Made by a program: the position numbers and the translations under genes. A stretch of 7,908 nucleotides of DNA from Mariprofundus sp. Lineage in GTDB: Bacteria > Pseudomonadota > Zetaproteobacteria > Mariprofundales > Mariprofundaceae. Every line of letters begins with the position of its first letter. The stretch's first letter is position 1. The notes under the pieces are model-generated. The model was not told where the DNA came from. It saw only the letters and a program-made list of their open reading frames with translations, and did no database searches. Shown here one piece after another: positions 6,958 to 7,908 of this stretch. The stretch covers positions 1-7,908 of the forward strand of contig WFUI01000229.1 in assembly GCA_015485035.1 (NCBI GenBank), given 5' to 3'.

Positions 6958-6974
6958 ACAGGAGGGAACTAAGC

Positions 6975-7908
6975 ATGTTCCATCAAAAAATGCGGCTGTT
7001 TGCAGGCACGTCCAACCCCTCACTCGCACAGTCGATCTGCGATAACATCGGACACCCCATGGGCGACCTGTATTTCCAGCGTTTTTCTGATGGAGAAATC
7101 TTCCTCCAGATCAGGGAAACCATTCGCGGTCATGATGCATTTTTTATTCAGAGCACCAGTAAACCGGCCAATGCCAATCTTATGGAGTTACTGATTTTTA
7201 TCGATGCTGCCAAGCGTGCCTCCACACGCAATATCTGCGCAGTTATCCCCTATTTCGGCTATGCCCGTCAGGATCGTAAAAGTGCCGGTCGCACACCAAT
7301 TTCAGCCAAGCTGGTTGCCGATCTGATCACCCGTGCCGGTGCAACCCGCGTTCTCACGCTCGATTTACATGCCACCCAGATTCAGGGCTTCTTTGATATC
7401 CCCGTTGACAATATTTTCGCCATTCCGCTGTTCTCCAAGGATATCGAGGAACGCAACAATATGGATGATATCATGATTGTCTCCCCGGATGTCGGCGGTG
7501 TTGTGCGTGCACGTGCACTGGCCAATCGTCTGCATGTGGATATGGCTATCGTTGATAAACGCCGACCCGCCCCGAATGTCGCCAAGGTTATGAATATCAT
7601 TGGTGATGTCAGTGGCAAACATTGTATCCTGATTGATGATATGGTCGATACTGCCGGCACGCTTTGCGGTGCTGCCGAGGCCTTGCTGGAACACGGTGCG
7701 ACCAAAGTCAGCGCCTATGCCTCTCATGGCGTATTATCCGGTCCGGCAGCAAAACGTCTGAAACAATCCAGCCTGAATGAACTGGTCATCACGGATAGCA
7801 TTTCACAACCGGGAAAGGTGACGAAATCCGGTAAATTACGCATCATTTCGATAGCCCCGCTGATGGGCGAAGCGATTACACGCATATACGGTGCCCGCTC
7901 CATCTCCA
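6975..7908 (+). CDS. prs: Ribose-phosphate pyrophosphokinase (PRPP synthetase), C-terminus at window edge
   Basis: Transfers pyrophosphate from ATP to ribose-5-phosphate, making PRPP for purine, pyrimidine, histidine, tryptophan and NAD synthesis; a cytosolic hexamer. The 311 codons seen hold all family landmarks: RFSDGE (36-41), the ATP-site segment PYFGYARQDRK, the metal/ATP-binding stretch DLHATQIQGFFDIPVDN, SPDVGGVVRARALA, and the PRPP-binding loop IDDMVDTAGT (220-229, one residue offset from E. coli). The usual length is 310-320, so at most a few codons plus the stop lie beyond the edge. GGAGGGA (6961-6967) is 7 nt before ATG 6975, a strong ribosome-binding site. ATG 6990 is in frame but worse placed. 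It follows tRNA-Gln by 81 nt; a weak -10-like TATATC (6926-6931) is the only promoter hint. Confidence 0.97.
   Translation, partial: MFHQKMRLFAGTSNPSLAQSICDNIGHPMGDLYFQRFSDGEIFLQIRETIRGHDAFFIQSTSKPANANLMELLIFIDAAKRASTRNICAVIPYFGYARQDRKSAGRTPISAKLVADLITRAGATRVLTLDLHATQIQGFFDIPVDNIFAIPLFSKDIEERNNMDDIMIVSPDVGGVVRARALANRLHVDMAIVDKRRPAPNVAKVMNIIGDVSGKHCILIDDMVDTAGTLCGAAEALLEHGATKVSAYASHGVLSGPAAKRLKQSSLNELVITDSISQPGKVTKSGKLRIISIAPLMGEAITRIYGARSIS

Noticed and set aside
6495..6959. 154-residue minus-strand frame with the segment GRQDSNLRMTRSKPVALPLG
   Set aside because: This is the well-known spurious protein produced by translating the reverse strand of a tRNA; it also overlaps ispE and tRNA-Gln.

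Overview
The window looks like chromosomal housekeeping DNA of a Gram-negative proteobacterium. Base composition is moderate. Three lipoprotein-type signal sequences, a LolB-like outer-membrane lipoprotein receptor and the order lolB - ispE - tRNA-Gln - prs (familiar from gamma-, beta- and related proteobacteria) all point this way. The genus cannot be fixed from what is visible. No mobile element, CRISPR array, phage gene or broken gene was found.

Layout. Positions 1-1186 (minus strand) carry the first 395 codons of guaB (IMP dehydrogenase), cut by the left edge. Positions 1187-1673 are the only long non-coding stretch. It holds the divergent control region of guaB (-) and of the ribosomal operon rplM-rpsI (+). 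It includes a near-ideal sigma70 promoter for rplM and several inverted repeats that are not explained. rplM (L13) and rpsI (S9) follow at 1674-2508 and end in a perfect 40-bp palindrome, a bidirectional terminator shared with the convergent gene at 2572-2994. That gene encodes a small DUF4399-type lipoprotein. Its divergent neighbour starts a tight run of four plus-strand genes: a JAMM/MPN+ metallopeptidase (3114-3617), a large TPR lipoprotein (3614-5344, ATGA overlap), lolB (5350-5919) and ispE (5925-6791). A tRNA-Gln(TTG) lies 27 nt after ispE, and prs (PRPP synthetase) runs from 6975 to the right edge, lacking at most a few codons.

How the genes fit together. guaB and prs are nucleotide-synthesis genes: Prs makes PRPP and GuaB commits IMP to GMP. 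rplM-rpsI is a ribosomal protein pair whose promoter has a GC-rich discriminator, suggesting growth-rate or stringent control. The JAMM-TPR-lolB block is envelope-leaning. LolB inserts lipoproteins into the outer membrane, and the TPR protein is probably one of its clients. ispE supplies isoprenoid precursors through the MEP pathway.

Least ordinary features: the JAMM metallopeptidase translationally coupled to a TPR lipoprotein, with no ubiquitin-like or E1-like partner in view; methionine where IspE normally has its cytidine-stacking tyrosine; and the structured guaB/rplM intergenic region. I found no convincing new multi-gene system. The JAMM-TPR pair is the best candidate for an undescribed functional link.
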